Below are positions 8,834-17,373 of a stretch of DNA of 46,244 nucleotides, one piece after another. The stretch comes from Micromonospora sp. BL4 (GTDB lineage: Bacteria > Actinomycetota > Actinomycetes > Mycobacteriales > Micromonosporaceae): positions 1 to 46,244 of the forward strand of contig NZ_RCVJ01000104.1 of NCBI RefSeq assembly GCF_003667505.1, written 5' to 3'. A program made the translations under genes and the position numbers. The first letter of the stretch is position 1, and every line of letters begins with the position of its first letter. The notes beneath the pieces are model-generated. The model was not told the origin of the DNA. It did no database searches and saw only the letters and a list, made by a program, of their open reading frames with translations.

Positions 8834-9577
8834 CTACCGCAGCGTGGGGCGCATTCCGAGCAACGCGCTACCGACGCGGACATGTGTCGCGCCGTATTGG
8901 ATCGCGATTTCCAGGTCGCCGCTCATTCCGGCGGACAACGCGACCGCTCCCGGATGGACCGAGCGAAACGCCTCGGCCACCTCGGCCAGCCGGGCGAAGG
9001 CCCGCTCCGGCGCCCAACCCAGCGGCGCCACCGCCATCAGGCCCGCCAGCCGCAGCGTCGGCGAGTCGGCCACCGCCTCGGCCACCGGCTCCAACCCGAC
9101 GCCCGGGTCGGCCGAGCCCGGCAACGCGCCACCCCGGGCCGGGTCGCCGTCGATGCTCACCTGGACCAGGGCGTCCAGCGGTCGCTCCCGGCCGGCCGCC
9201 GCGGTGCCCAACGCCCGGGCCAGCCGGACACTGTCGACGGAGTGCACCACGTCGGCGTACCGGACCACCGAGCGGGCCTTGTTGCGCTGCAACTGCCCGA
9301 TGAAGTGCCAGCGCGGGCTCACCCCGGCCGCGGCGACCTCGGCGGCCTTGCCGGCCGCCTCCTGGTCGCGGTTCTCCCCCACGTCGGTCACCCCGAGCCC
9401 GGCCAGCGCCAGCACGTCGCCGGCCGGGTAGGTCTTGGTCACCGCGATCATCGTGACGTCGGCACGATCCCGGCCGGCGACGGCGCACGCGTCGGCTATC
9501 CGGGCCCGAACCTGGGCCAGGCCGGCCGCGAGTTCGGCGCGCCGGTCCGGTCGTACCGTGGCTGAGCTGTCGGTCAT
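8834..9577 (-). CDS. YggS family pyridoxal-phosphate homeostasis protein
   Basis: YggS/PROSC/PLPBP proteins bind pyridoxal 5'-phosphate in a single TIM barrel, have no known catalysis, and buffer vitamin B6 and amino-acid balance. The 247-residue product shows the PLP lysine in AVTKTYP (Lys48), then GENRDQEAAGKA, PRWHFIGQLQRNKAR and, near the end, SAGMSGDLEIAIQYGATHVRVGS (given here only as its key blocks: the phosphate-binding SGMS and the closing RVGS). It starts 9 bp after the ftsZ stop. The gene is a normal dcw neighbour, but a yfiH/pgeF gene commonly found between ftsZ and yggS is absent. Confidence 0.93.
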   Translation of the reverse strand: MTDSSATVRPDRRAELAAGLAQVRARIADACAVAGRDRADVTMIAVTKTYPAGDVLALAGLGVTDVGENRDQEAAGKAAEVAAAGVSPRWHFIGQLQRNKARSVVRYADVVHSVDSVRLARALGTAAAGRERPLDALVQVSIDGDPARGGALPGSADPGVGLEPVAEAVADSPTLRLAGLMAVAPLGWAPERAFARLAEVAEAFRSVHPGAVALSAGMSGDLEIAIQYGATHVRVGSALLGMRPTLR

Positions 9578-9586
9578 CGGCGGTGC

Positions 9587-10702
9587 TCAGGACCCGTTCT
9601 TGAGGAAGTCGGGCACGTCGACGTCGTCGAAGAGCACCCGGCGCGGCGACTGGGTCGGCGCCGGCATGGTGGCCGGCGCCGGGACCGGGGCGCTCTGCGC
9701 CGCCGGCTGGTTGGTGTTGGTCTTACGGGCCGGCTCGGCCGCCTTGTACGCCGGCGCGCCCCCGTCGAAGCCCGCCGCGATGACCGTCACCCGCACCTCG
9801 TCGCCGAGCGCGTCGTCGATCACGGCGCCAAAGATGATGTTGGCGTCCGGGTGGGCCGCGTCGGTGACCAGCTGGGCCGCGTCGTTGATCTCGAACAGGC
9901 CCAGGTCGGAGCCGCCGGCGATGGAGAGCAGCACCCCGCGCGCGCCGTCCATGCTCTGCTCGAGCAGCGGGCTGGAGATGGCCGCCTCGGCCGCCTCGAC
10001 CGCGCGGTTCTCGCCGCGGGCGCTGCCGATGCCCATCAGCGCGCTGCCGGCGCCGCTCATCACGCTCTTGACGTCGGCGAAGTCCAGGTTGATCAGACCC
10101 GGGGTGGTGATCAGGTCGGTGATGCCCTGCACGCCGGAGAGCAGCACCTGGTCGGCGGTGCGGAACGCGTCCATCATGCTGATCCCCCGGTCGCCCAGCG
10201 CCAGCAGCCGGTCGTTCGGGATGACGATCAGGGTGTCGCACTGGTTGCGGAGTTCGTCTATTCCGGACTCGGCCTGCACCTGGCGGCGCTTGCCCTCGAA
10301 GGAGAACGGCCGGGTCACCACGCCGATGGTCAGCGCGCCGAGCTTGCGGGCGATGTTCGCCACCACGGGCGCGCCACCGGTGCCGGTGCCACCGCCCTCG
10401 CCACAGGTCACGAAGACCATGTCGGCGCCCTTGAGCACCTCCTCGATCTCGTCCCGGTGGTCCTCGGCGGCGTTCTTGCCGACGTCCGGGTTGGCGCCGG
10501 CGCCCAGCCCCCGGGTCAGCTCGCGGCCGACATCGAGCTTGACGTCGGCGTCACTCATCAGCAGCGCCTGGGCATCGGTGTTGATCGCGATGAACTCGAC
10601 GCCCTTGAGCCCAACCTCGATCATCCGGTTGACGGCGTTGACGCCGCCGCCCCCGATGCCGACGACCTTGATGACCGCCAGGTAGTTGTGCGGAGGTGTC
10701 AT
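9587..10702 (-). CDS. ftsZ: Cell division protein FtsZ
   Basis: The tubulin-like GTPase that forms the division ring. The 371-residue protein has the N-terminal glycine-rich [15 protein letters not shown] (13-27), the nucleotide-binding signature [10 protein letters not shown] at 103-112 (the actinobacterial form), and the T7-loop region [12 protein letters not shown] roughly 55-residue Pro/Ala-rich linker leads to the conserved C-terminal peptide VDVPDFLK, which binds SepF and other partners. AAGGAAAGGA is the likely Shine-Dalgarno before the ATG at 10702. It lies 255 bp downstream of ftsQ; that gap contains a good promoter and a palindrome, so ftsZ can be expressed separately from the wall-synthesis genes. 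Confidence 0.98.
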   Translation of the reverse strand: MTPPHNYLAVIKVVGIGGGGVNAVNRMIEVGLKGVEFIAINTDAQALLMSDADVKLDVGRELTRGLGAGANPDVGKNAAEDHRDEIEEVLKGADMVFVTCGEGGGTGTGGAPVVANIARKLGALTIGVVTRPFSFEGKRRQVQAESGIDELRNQCDTLIVIPNDRLLALGDRGISMMDAFRTADQVLLSGVQGITDLITTPGLINLDFADVKSVMSGAGSALMGIGSARGENRAVEAAEAAISSPLLEQSMDGARGVLLSIAGGSDLGLFEINDAAQLVTDAAHPDANIIFGAVIDDALGDEVRVTVIAAGFDGGAPAYKAAEPARKTNTNQPAAQSAPVPAPATMPAPTQSPRRVLFDDVDVPDFLKNGS

Positions 10703-10808
10703 CTCCGGTCCTTTCCTTCGAGATTGGCTTCGGCCGACCGGCTACGGCGTGGCCAGACCAGCGGCCGACGACAGCTGTCACCAGCGAGGATCAGAGCTGA
10801 ACCCTCAC

Positions 10809-10837
10809 CCTCTACTAGAGGCTTACAGTTATGTCAA
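10809..10837 (-). promoter_or_regulatory. Probable ftsZ promoter with palindrome over the -10 region
   Basis: On the minus strand TTGACA (10832-10837), a perfect -35 consensus, is followed after 17 bases by TAGAGG (10809-10814), a plausible actinobacterial -10. The -10 is half of a perfect 13-bp inverted repeat, CCTCTA-G-TAGAGG (10809-10821). The site lies about 105 bp upstream of the ftsZ start. The rest of the 255-bp ftsQ-ftsZ gap shows no gene; the palindrome is a candidate operator. Confidence 0.55.
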
Positions 10838-10957
10838 CCACTGATCCTCTTCGGGGCAACGTAAGCGCCGCCGCGCGATGAGCCAAGGACCCGACCGGCG
10901 TGTCGCCGCCCGGAGCGCAACGAGTCACCTTTCCGCACCTCGCGGCACGCCCCTCGG

Positions 10958-11776
10958 TCAGCGGAAGGTGACGACGTCCGGCGCGCTCACGTCGATCCGG
11001 TCGGCGTCCTCGCCGAGCAGCGCGGTGGCCACTCGCGCCTTGTCCGTGCTCCGGGTCGCGTCGCCCCAGACCACCGTCCGGTCACCGCGCAAACGCAGGC
11101 TGATCCGGGCCAACCCCTCCACGCTCACGTCCACCAGCTCCGCGCGCAGTTCCGGGGTCAGCGCGACGAGCACCTCGAGCGCGGCCCGGGTGCCCGGATC
11201 GTCGGCGGCCGGCCGGGCCACCTTCACCACCGGAAGCTCGGCGGGGCGTCGGGCGACCGTCCGGAACGCCACCCCGGTCCGGTCGATCAGGGCGAGGCCC
11301 TCCCCCTGCGGCACCGCCGCCACCGGAGTCCGCTCGGTCACCCGGACCACCAGCGCGCCGGGCCAGTCCCGGGACACCGTGGCCCGCTCCACCGGCGCCA
11401 ACGCACCGACCCGACGGGCGGCGGCGGCCAGGTCCACCCGGGCCAGCGGCACCCCGTCCGGCACCCCGACCGCATCGCGCACCTGCACCGGCGTGACCAG
11501 GGCGGCGCCCTCCACCTTCACCTCGCGCACCCCGAACAGCCCCGTGCCGAGCACCGTCCAGGCGACCAGCCCGACCAGCGCGAGAACTCCGGCGGCCACC
11601 GCCCACGGCAGCGCCGCGCGCATCCGGCGCTGGCGCGCCCGGGCCATGAACCGGCGGGTCGACGGTGGCACGGCGTCGCGGCCGGCCCGGACCAGCTGCC
11701 AGCGCCGGACCGGACCACGTCGCGGAGCGCCGCCGTCGGCGGCGCTGGTCCGCCCTCGGGCCGGGCCGGGACTCAT
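10958..11776 (-). CDS. ftsQ: Cell division protein FtsQ (POTRA domain)
   Basis: FtsQ is a bitopic divisome protein that works with FtsL and FtsB (DivIC) to activate septal wall synthesis. The 272 residues comprise a basic cytoplasmic part (1-53), one membrane helix (about 54-76), a POTRA domain (about 80-150; FGVREVKVEGAALVTPVQV) and the FtsQ domain to the C-terminus (VTERTPVAAVPQ, ALIDRTGVAFRTV). The final segment reads as a short beta strand, DVSAPDVVTFR in consensus. Its start overlaps the murC stop as ATGA, so the two are coupled. The length matches actinobacterial FtsQ. Confidence 0.95.
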   Translation of the reverse strand: MSPGPARGRTSAADGGAPRRGPVRRWQLVRAGRDAVPPSTRRFMARARQRRMRAALPWAVAAGVLALVGLVAWTVLGTGLFGVREVKVEGAALVTPVQVRDAVGVPDGVPLARVDLAAAARRVGALAPVERATVSRDWPGALVVRVTERTPVAAVPQGEGLALIDRTGVAFRTVARRPAELPVVKVARPAADDPGTRAALEVLVALTPELRAELVDVSVEGLARISLRLRGDRTVVWGDATRSTDKARVATALLGEDADRIDVSAPDVVTFR

Positions 11777-13335
11777 CCGGCCGGAGGCGCCGCGCCGTCC
11801 GGTGCGGCGGTGCCACCGAGGGCCGCTCCGTCGCCACCGGCGGTGGCCCCGCCGGGCACCGGACCACCGACCGCCGGGGCGGTGGCCACCGGGTCGACGA
11901 TCGCGGGCGGCGCGGAGCCGGCGCGCGCCAGCAGGCCGGCCAGCAGCTCGTCACCCATGAGCGAGATCGGCGGGGCGCCCATGGTCACCACCACGTCCCC
12001 CGGGCGGGCCCGCCGGACCACCTCGACCGGCGCCTCCTCCCAGGAGTCGACGAAGACCTTCCGGTCGGCGGGCAGCGCCACCGCCTCGATCAGCGCCGCC
12101 GAGCCCTCACCGGGCTGGCGCAGCTCGCCCGGCCCGAAGACCTCCAGCAGCACCAGTTCGTCGGCGATGGCCAGCGCCTCGGCGATCTCCGCCTGGGAGT
12201 CGCGGGTGCGGTACAGCCGGTACGGCTGGAAGACCACGATCAGCCGCCCCTCCCCGGCCACCTCGCGCAGCGTCTGCAACGCCAGCGTCATCGAGGTCGG
12301 GTGGTAGGCGTACTCGTCGTAGACCAGCACGCCGTCCGCGACACCCTTGCGCTCGAAGCGCCGCCGCACACCCGGGAAGACCGCCAGCGCGGCCTCCGCC
12401 GCCGGCAGCGGCAGATCCAGCAGGTACGCGGTCAGCACCGCGGAGGCGCTGTTCAGGCCCATGTGCCGCCCCGGCACCGGCAGCCGGAACTCGCCCAGCG
12501 ACCGGCCGTCGATCGCGGCCAGATAGCGCACCCCGCGCGCGGACGAGACGATCTCGGTCAGCCGCAGGTCGGCGTCGGCCGCCTCGCCGTACGTGTGCAC
12601 CCGCCGCCCCTCGGCGCGCAGGGTCTCCGCCAGCCGCCGCCCACCGGGGTCGTCGGCGCAGGTGATGATGAACCCGTCCGGGTCGGTGAGCCGGGCGAAC
12701 TCGACGAACGCGGCCTCCAGCGTCGCGTAGTCGCCGTACGTGTTCAGGTGGTCCGCCTCGACGTTCGTGATGATCGAGACGTACGGGCGGTAGATGAGGA
12801 ACGAGCGGTCGCTCTCGTCCGCCTCGACCACGAAGTGCTCGCCGGTGCCGTGGTGGGCGCCCGAACCGACCTCGGAGATCTCGCCGCCGATCACGAAGGA
12901 CGGGTCCACCCCGGCCTGCTGGAGCACCATGGTCACCATCGAGGTGGTGGTGGTCTTGCCGTGGGTGCCGGCGACCGCGATCGCGCGGCGGCCCGTCATG
13001 GCCGCCGCGAGGGCCTCGGAGCGGTGCAGCACCCGCAGACCGCGCCGGCGGGCCTCGACCAGCTCCAGGTGGTCCTGCGAGATGGCCGAGGAGTAGACGA
13101 CGGTGTCCACGCCGTCGAGGTTGGTCGCCTCGTGGCTGAGGTAGATGGTGCCGCCGAGCGCCCGCAGCCCCGCCAGTGAGGGCCACTCACGCAGGTCGCT
13201 GCCGGACACCCGGATGCCCCGGGTGAGCAGCAGCCGGGCCACGCCGAGCATGCCCACCCCACCCACTCCGATCAGGTGAACGGCGCCCAGGTCCTCGGCG
13301 GTGAGCGTGCCGGCCGGGGTGAACTGCGCGGTCAT
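11773..13335 (-). CDS. murC: UDP-N-acetylmuramate--L-alanine ligase
   Basis: MurC adds the first residue, L-alanine, to UDP-MurNAc using ATP. The 520-residue product has the N-terminal UDP-binding Rossmann motif GVGGVGMLGVARLLL (23-37), the Mur-ligase P-loop GTHGKTTTT at 123-131, and the later VEADESDRSFL and HPTSMTLAL blocks with a YDEYAYHP element. About 45 Ala/Gly/Pro-rich residues extend beyond the catalytic fold and look disordered. It overlaps murG and ftsQ by 4 bp on either side. Unlike MurC, the next ligase of the pathway, MurD, is not encoded in this cluster. Confidence 0.97.
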   Translation of the reverse strand: MTAQFTPAGTLTAEDLGAVHLIGVGGVGMLGVARLLLTRGIRVSGSDLREWPSLAGLRALGGTIYLSHEATNLDGVDTVVYSSAISQDHLELVEARRRGLRVLHRSEALAAAMTGRRAIAVAGTHGKTTTTSMVTMVLQQAGVDPSFVIGGEISEVGSGAHHGTGEHFVVEADESDRSFLIYRPYVSIITNVEADHLNTYGDYATLEAAFVEFARLTDPDGFIITCADDPGGRRLAETLRAEGRRVHTYGEAADADLRLTEIVSSARGVRYLAAIDGRSLGEFRLPVPGRHMGLNSASAVLTAYLLDLPLPAAEAALAVFPGVRRRFERKGVADGVLVYDEYAYHPTSMTLALQTLREVAGEGRLIVVFQPYRLYRTRDSQAEIAEALAIADELVLLEVFGPGELRQPGEGSAALIEAVALPADRKVFVDSWEEAPVEVVRRARPGDVVVTMGAPPISLMGDELLAGLLARAGSAPPAIVDPVATAPAVGGPVPGGATAGGDGAALGGTAAPDGAAPPAG

Positions 13336-14438
13336 CGGGCCACCGCCTCGATGACGAACGAGCGCAGCGCCTCGTCACCGTCGCGCCGCCCGTACGCGGA
13401 CGCCGCGGCGCCCATCGCGTACAGCCGCTGCGGGTCACGGATCAGCGGGATGACGGTGCGCTCCAGCCAGGCCGGGGTCAGCTCCGCGTCGTCGACCAGC
13501 AGCCCGCCGCCGGCCTCCACCACGGGCAGCGCGTTGCGCTTCTGCTCCTGGTTGCTGTGCGGGTACGGCACGTAGATCGTGGGCAACCCGATCGCGGCCA
13601 CCTCGGCGCAGGTCATCGCCCCGCCCCGGCCCAGCATCAGGTCGGCGGCGGCGTAGCCCAGCTCCATCTCCGACAGGTACGGCAGAGTCACGTACGGCAC
13701 CGGCAGGTCGGTGGGGATCGGCACCGGCTCGTTGCGGGCGCCCATCACGTGCAGCACCTGCACGCCGTTGCGGGCCAACTCCTTGGCCGCCCCGGACACC
13801 GCCAGGTTGATCGAGCGGGCGCCCGACGAGCCGCCGGCGACGAAGAGCACCGGCAGGTCCGGGCGGAGCCCGAAGTGCGCGCGGGCGGCGTTGCGCAGCG
13901 CGTACCGGTCCAGCCCGGCGATGCTGCGCCGCAGGGGCACGCCGACCACGGTGGCGTCCCGCAGTGCCTCGGCCTGGCTCGGCTGGTGTGGGAACCCGAC
14001 CGCGACGTTCTTGGTGAACTTCATGCCCAGCCGGTTGGCCACCCCCGGCGGCACGTTCACCTCGTGGATCACCATGGGCAGCTCCCGGCGCCAGGCGGCG
14101 AGGTAGGCCGGCACCGAGACGTACCCGCCGAAGCCGACCACCACGTCGGCGCGCACCTCGTCGATCACCTTGCCCGCGGCGCGGGCCGCGGTCCACATCC
14201 GGCCCGGGGTGCGGACCAGGTTCATGTTGACCGACCGGGGCAGCTGGTACGCCGGGATCTGCCGCAGGTCGTAGCCGTGCGGCGGGATCAGCTCGTTCTC
14301 CATCCCGCGTGGTGTGCCGAGGCAGGTGATCCGGACGCCCGGGTCGTGTCGGCGCAGGCAGTCGGCGAAGGCGAGCAGCGGGTAGACGTGCCCCCCGGTG
14401 CCACCTCCCGCGAGCACCACCGAACGCAGCGGACCCAT
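13332..14438 (-). CDS. murG: UDP-GlcNAc--lipid I N-acetylglucosaminyltransferase
   Basis: MurG adds GlcNAc to lipid I on the cytoplasmic face of the membrane, giving lipid II. The 368-residue GT28 enzyme shows GGGTGGHVYPLLA near residue 11 (the G-loop and lipid I site), a second G-loop VAGGSSGARSIN in the C-terminal domain, and the donor-site segments GRGGAMTCAEVAAIGLP and PYPHSNQEQKRNA. A GAGGAG Shine-Dalgarno lies within the 3' end of ftsW, and the ATG shares one base with the ftsW stop (TGATG). Length and order are normal. Confidence 0.97.
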   Translation of the reverse strand: MGPLRSVVLAGGGTGGHVYPLLAFADCLRRHDPGVRITCLGTPRGMENELIPPHGYDLRQIPAYQLPRSVNMNLVRTPGRMWTAARAAGKVIDEVRADVVVGFGGYVSVPAYLAAWRRELPMVIHEVNVPPGVANRLGMKFTKNVAVGFPHQPSQAEALRDATVVGVPLRRSIAGLDRYALRNAARAHFGLRPDLPVLFVAGGSSGARSINLAVSGAAKELARNGVQVLHVMGARNEPVPIPTDLPVPYVTLPYLSEMELGYAAADLMLGRGGAMTCAEVAAIGLPTIYVPYPHSNQEQKRNALPVVEAGGGLLVDDAELTPAWLERTVIPLIRDPQRLYAMGAAASAYGRRDGDEALRSFVIEAVAR

Positions 14439-15952
14439 CAGCGTCTCCTCTCGCTCGCCGTACCCTTGCGGCTCCGGTCCTGCCGGACCCCGCGCGGTGC
14501 GGCCTGGTCATCCTGGCGCCGCTCCCGGGACCGGGGCACGGACCCTCGGCCAGCCGGTGGCGTCGCCGGTCGGCGACGCCGGCCGGGAAGCGGCGGCAAC
14601 GGGGCCCAGAGTAGTCGGACCCACCGGGCCGGCGGACGGGCATGCAGTGCTCTGGCCGCATCGGGTTCGGCGCGGGCGAAGGACGCCAGCATGCCGATCG
14701 CGGCCAACGTCACGACCAGGGCACTTCCGCCGTCGGAGATGAACGGCAGCGGCAGGCCGGTGATCGGCAGCAGCCCGACCACCCCACCGATATTGATCAC
14801 GGCCTGGCTCACCAGCCAGGTGGTGACCGCCGCGGCCGCGAGTCGCCGGAACGGGTCGTCGACCCGCCGGGCGATCCGCAGCCCGGTGTACGCGAGCACC
14901 GCGAAGAGCGCGAGCACCACCACGCAGCCGATCACGCCCAGCTCCTCGGCGATGATCGCGAAGATGAAGTCGTTGTGCGCCTCGGGCAGCCAGTCCCACT
15001 TGAGGCTGCTCTTGCCCAGCCCGACGCCGAACCAGCCGCCGTGCTCGATGGCCAGTCGACCCTGGTAGAACTGGAGGCAACCGTCGAGCTTGCACTTCTC
15101 CGGGTCCGGCGGGTTGAAGAACATGGCCAGCCGGGCGAAGCGGTAGTTCTCCTCGCCCTGCTCGCCGGAGCCGGCGCCCAGCGATGCCACCGCGACGAGC
15201 AGGCCGACGCCGAGCAGACCGACCACCGTCAACACGCCGAAGACCCGCATCCGGACGCCGGCGGCCCAGAGCAGACCCACCACGAGGGCCAGCAGACAGA
15301 GCATGGTGCCCGTGTCGTTGTAACCGACCAGGACGAAGAGCAGCCCGATCACCGGGAAGAGCGGCGTGGCCAACTCCCGCCACCAGCCCAGGGCAGCGCC
15401 CTTGCGGGCGATCAGGTGCGCGCCCCACAGGACCAGCGCGAATTTTGCCAGCTCGGAGGGCTGGAGCTGGATCCCGCCCACGAACAGCCAGTTCAGTCGC
15501 GCCTCCACCGGCCCGAACCCGACCGACCGCTGTCTGGTGAGCCGGGCGTAGGCGACCAGCAGGTTCAGCACCACCAGCAGCGCCACCGAGGTGATCAGCA
15601 GGGGTTGGCCCAACGACCGGTAGGTGCTGGCGGGCAGCCGCTGGCAGGCCCAGAACACGACGAGGCCCATGACCGCGAAGATGGCCTGCTTGGTCACCGA
15701 GGCCGAGGCGTTGCCGTCCTCGGCGTAGTCCTTGACGCTGGTCGCCGAGAAGACCATCGTCAGCCCGATCAGCAGCAGCAGGCCGGCGCTGGACAGCAGC
15801 AGGTAGTAGGAGGCCAGCGGCCGGTCCAGCAGGCCGCGCAGCGCCGCCAGCCCGCCGGCCGCGTCCAGCCCGCGCAACGGCGCCGGCGGCCCCGGTTCCG
15901 CCTCGCGCGGCGCCGCACCCGGTTCGGGGCCGCGCGTGTCGTCCGGCGACAC
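14438..15952 (-). CDS. ftsW: Septal peptidoglycan polymerase FtsW (SEDS family)
   Basis: FtsW is the SEDS glycosyltransferase that polymerises lipid II at the septum with FtsI. Ten hydrophobic segments fit the family; conserved blocks include the early FSATSVKDY, the GGIQLQPSELAKFAL region, LIAREHGGW-type loop residues IEHGGWFGVGLGKS, DFIFAIIAEELG and PITGLPLPFISDGGS. I chose the GTG at 15952 (504 residues) because GGAGG lies 5 bases upstream; a GTG at 16036 would add 28 residues of low complexity without a Shine-Dalgarno. The C-terminal 100 residues are a basic Arg/Pro tail. The usual murD upstream is missing; mraY ends about 300 bp away across a palindrome. Confidence 0.94.
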   Translation of the reverse strand: MSPDDTRGPEPGAAPREAEPGPPAPLRGLDAAGGLAALRGLLDRPLASYYLLLSSAGLLLLIGLTMVFSATSVKDYAEDGNASASVTKQAIFAVMGLVVFWACQRLPASTYRSLGQPLLITSVALLVVLNLLVAYARLTRQRSVGFGPVEARLNWLFVGGIQLQPSELAKFALVLWGAHLIARKGAALGWWRELATPLFPVIGLLFVLVGYNDTGTMLCLLALVVGLLWAAGVRMRVFGVLTVVGLLGVGLLVAVASLGAGSGEQGEENYRFARLAMFFNPPDPEKCKLDGCLQFYQGRLAIEHGGWFGVGLGKSSLKWDWLPEAHNDFIFAIIAEELGVIGCVVVLALFAVLAYTGLRIARRVDDPFRRLAAAAVTTWLVSQAVINIGGVVGLLPITGLPLPFISDGGSALVVTLAAIGMLASFARAEPDAARALHARPPARWVRLLWAPLPPLPGRRRRPATPPAGRGSVPRSRERRQDDQAAPRGVRQDRSRKGTASERRR

Positions 15953-16151
15953 GCCGGCCTCCGCGGTACGCGCCCCGCCCGGTGACCGTCGCGGTCGACC
16001 GGCTGCCCTGTCCTCGGTGCCTGGTTCCTCCCCCACCGGGACATCATTGCCGCTCGACCCACCGACGGACCGACAACGACGTACCGGGCGTGTCGGGCTT
16101 CGCCCCGGGGTGCACATCGCGGCCCGAACACCCGACGTCGCGCGGGGGCCA

Positions 16152-16215
16152 GTGAGCACGTGCTGAGCAGCAGGTCGGCGAAGGCCCTGACACCTACTTC
16201 TCAGCACGTGCTCAC
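16152..16215. repeat. 64-bp palindromic element between mraY and ftsW
   Basis: Two perfectly complementary 16-bp arms (GTGAGCACGTGCTGAG at 16152-16167; its reverse complement at 16200-16215) flank 32 bases, and pairing continues imperfectly for about 8 more bases on each side (six of eight matching). Each arm also contains a 10-bp palindrome, AGCACGTGCT. No ORF of note lies in the surrounding 15953-16248 gap. It could be a hairpin that limits read-through from mraY, a protein-binding site, or a small non-autonomous mobile element; it occupies the place where murD is normally found. Confidence 0.75.
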
Positions 16216-16248
16216 CGCAGGACGGTGACCTGCCCGGACGGGGTGCGG

Positions 16249-17373
16249 TCAGGTCATGTTGGCGAGGAACTCGCTGTAGAACAGGCCCAGCGCGATGGCC
16301 ACCCCGATGCCGGCGATGATCCAGAACCGGACCACGATGTTGACCTCGCTCCAGCCGGCCAACTCGAAGTGGTGCTGCAACGGCGACATCCGGAACACCC
16401 GCTTGCCGGTGGTCCGGAAGGAGATGATCTGGATCACCACGGACATCGTGATGATCACGAAGAGCCCGCCGATGATCGGCAGCAGCAGGATGGTGCGGGT
16501 GGACATCGCCATGCCGGCGATCAGGCCGCCCAGACCCAGCGCGCCGGTGTCGCCCATGAAGATCCGCGCCGGGGACGTGTTCCACCACAGGAAGCCCACA
16601 CAGGCCCCGGCCGCCGCCCCGGCTATCAGCGCGATCTCCAGCGGGTCGCGGACCGCGTAGCAGTAGTCCTGGGTGTAGCTCGGGTCGGCGCACCAGTGCC
16701 GGTACTGCCAGAACGCGATCAACGCGTACGCGGCGAGCACCATCACCGAGGCGCCGGTGGCCAGACCGTCCAGGCCGTCGGTGAGGTTCACCCCGTTCGT
16801 CGCGCCCATCACCACGAAGATGAAGATGATCACCGCGCCGATCTTGCTGACCTCCAGGGCGTCGATGTCCCGGATGAAGCTCAGCGTGGTGCTGCCCACC
16901 GTCTCGGTGTTCGTCACCGCGCCCGACGCGTCGGTCATCGTGCTCGGGAAGTACAGCGCCACCACGCCGAAGACCGCGCCGACCAGGATCTGGCCGAGCA
17001 GCTTGCCGCGCTTGTTCAGCCCGGCGCTGTTGCGCTTGCGCACCTTGAGGAAGTCGTCGAGGAAGCCCACCGCACCGGAGAAGACCATCAGCCCCAGCAG
17101 CACCAGCGCGGTGATGGTCGGCTCGACCTGGGCGATCTGCGCGTCCGGCAGGGTGGTCAGGGCCAGGTGCCCGGCCACGTACGCGATCACCGTGGCCAGG
17201 ATGAAGACCACGCCGCCCATCGTCGGCGTGCCCTTCTTGGTCTGGTGCATGGCCGGGCCCTCGGCCCGGATCGGCTGGCCGGCCTTGAGCCGGGTGAACA
17301 CCTTGATCGCGATCGGGGTGCAGAAGAGCGAGACGAGGAAGGCCACCCCGACGGCGACGATCACCGCCCTCAC
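16249..17373 (-). CDS. mraY: Phospho-N-acetylmuramoyl-pentapeptide-transferase
   Basis: MraY transfers phospho-MurNAc-pentapeptide to undecaprenyl phosphate, making lipid I. The 374-residue protein has about ten membrane helices and the family signatures [24 protein letters not shown] (catalytic aspartates), [12 protein letters not shown], and [13 protein letters not shown] near the C-terminus. I start it at the GTG at 17373, whose GTGA overlaps the murF stop; a frame from 17430 adds 19 Arg-rich residues that lie inside murF. A short insertion of about 30 residues after the fourth helix is typical of actinobacteria. It is followed by about 300 bp with a large palindrome instead of murD. Confidence 0.96.
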   Translation of the reverse strand: MRAVIVAVGVAFLVSLFCTPIAIKVFTRLKAGQPIRAEGPAMHQTKKGTPTMGGVVFILATVIAYVAGHLALTTLPDAQIAQVEPTITALVLLGLMVFSGAVGFLDDFLKVRKRNSAGLNKRGKLLGQILVGAVFGVVALYFPSTMTDASGAVTNTETVGSTTLSFIRDIDALEVSKIGAVIIFIFVVMGATNGVNLTDGLDGLATGASVMVLAAYALIAFWQYRHWCADPSYTQDYCYAVRDPLEIALIAGAAAGACVGFLWWNTSPARIFMGDTGALGLGGLIAGMAMSTRTILLLPIIGGLFVIITMSVVIQIISFRTTGKRVFRMSPLQHHFELAGWSEVNIVVRFWIIAGIGVAIALGLFYSEFLANMT

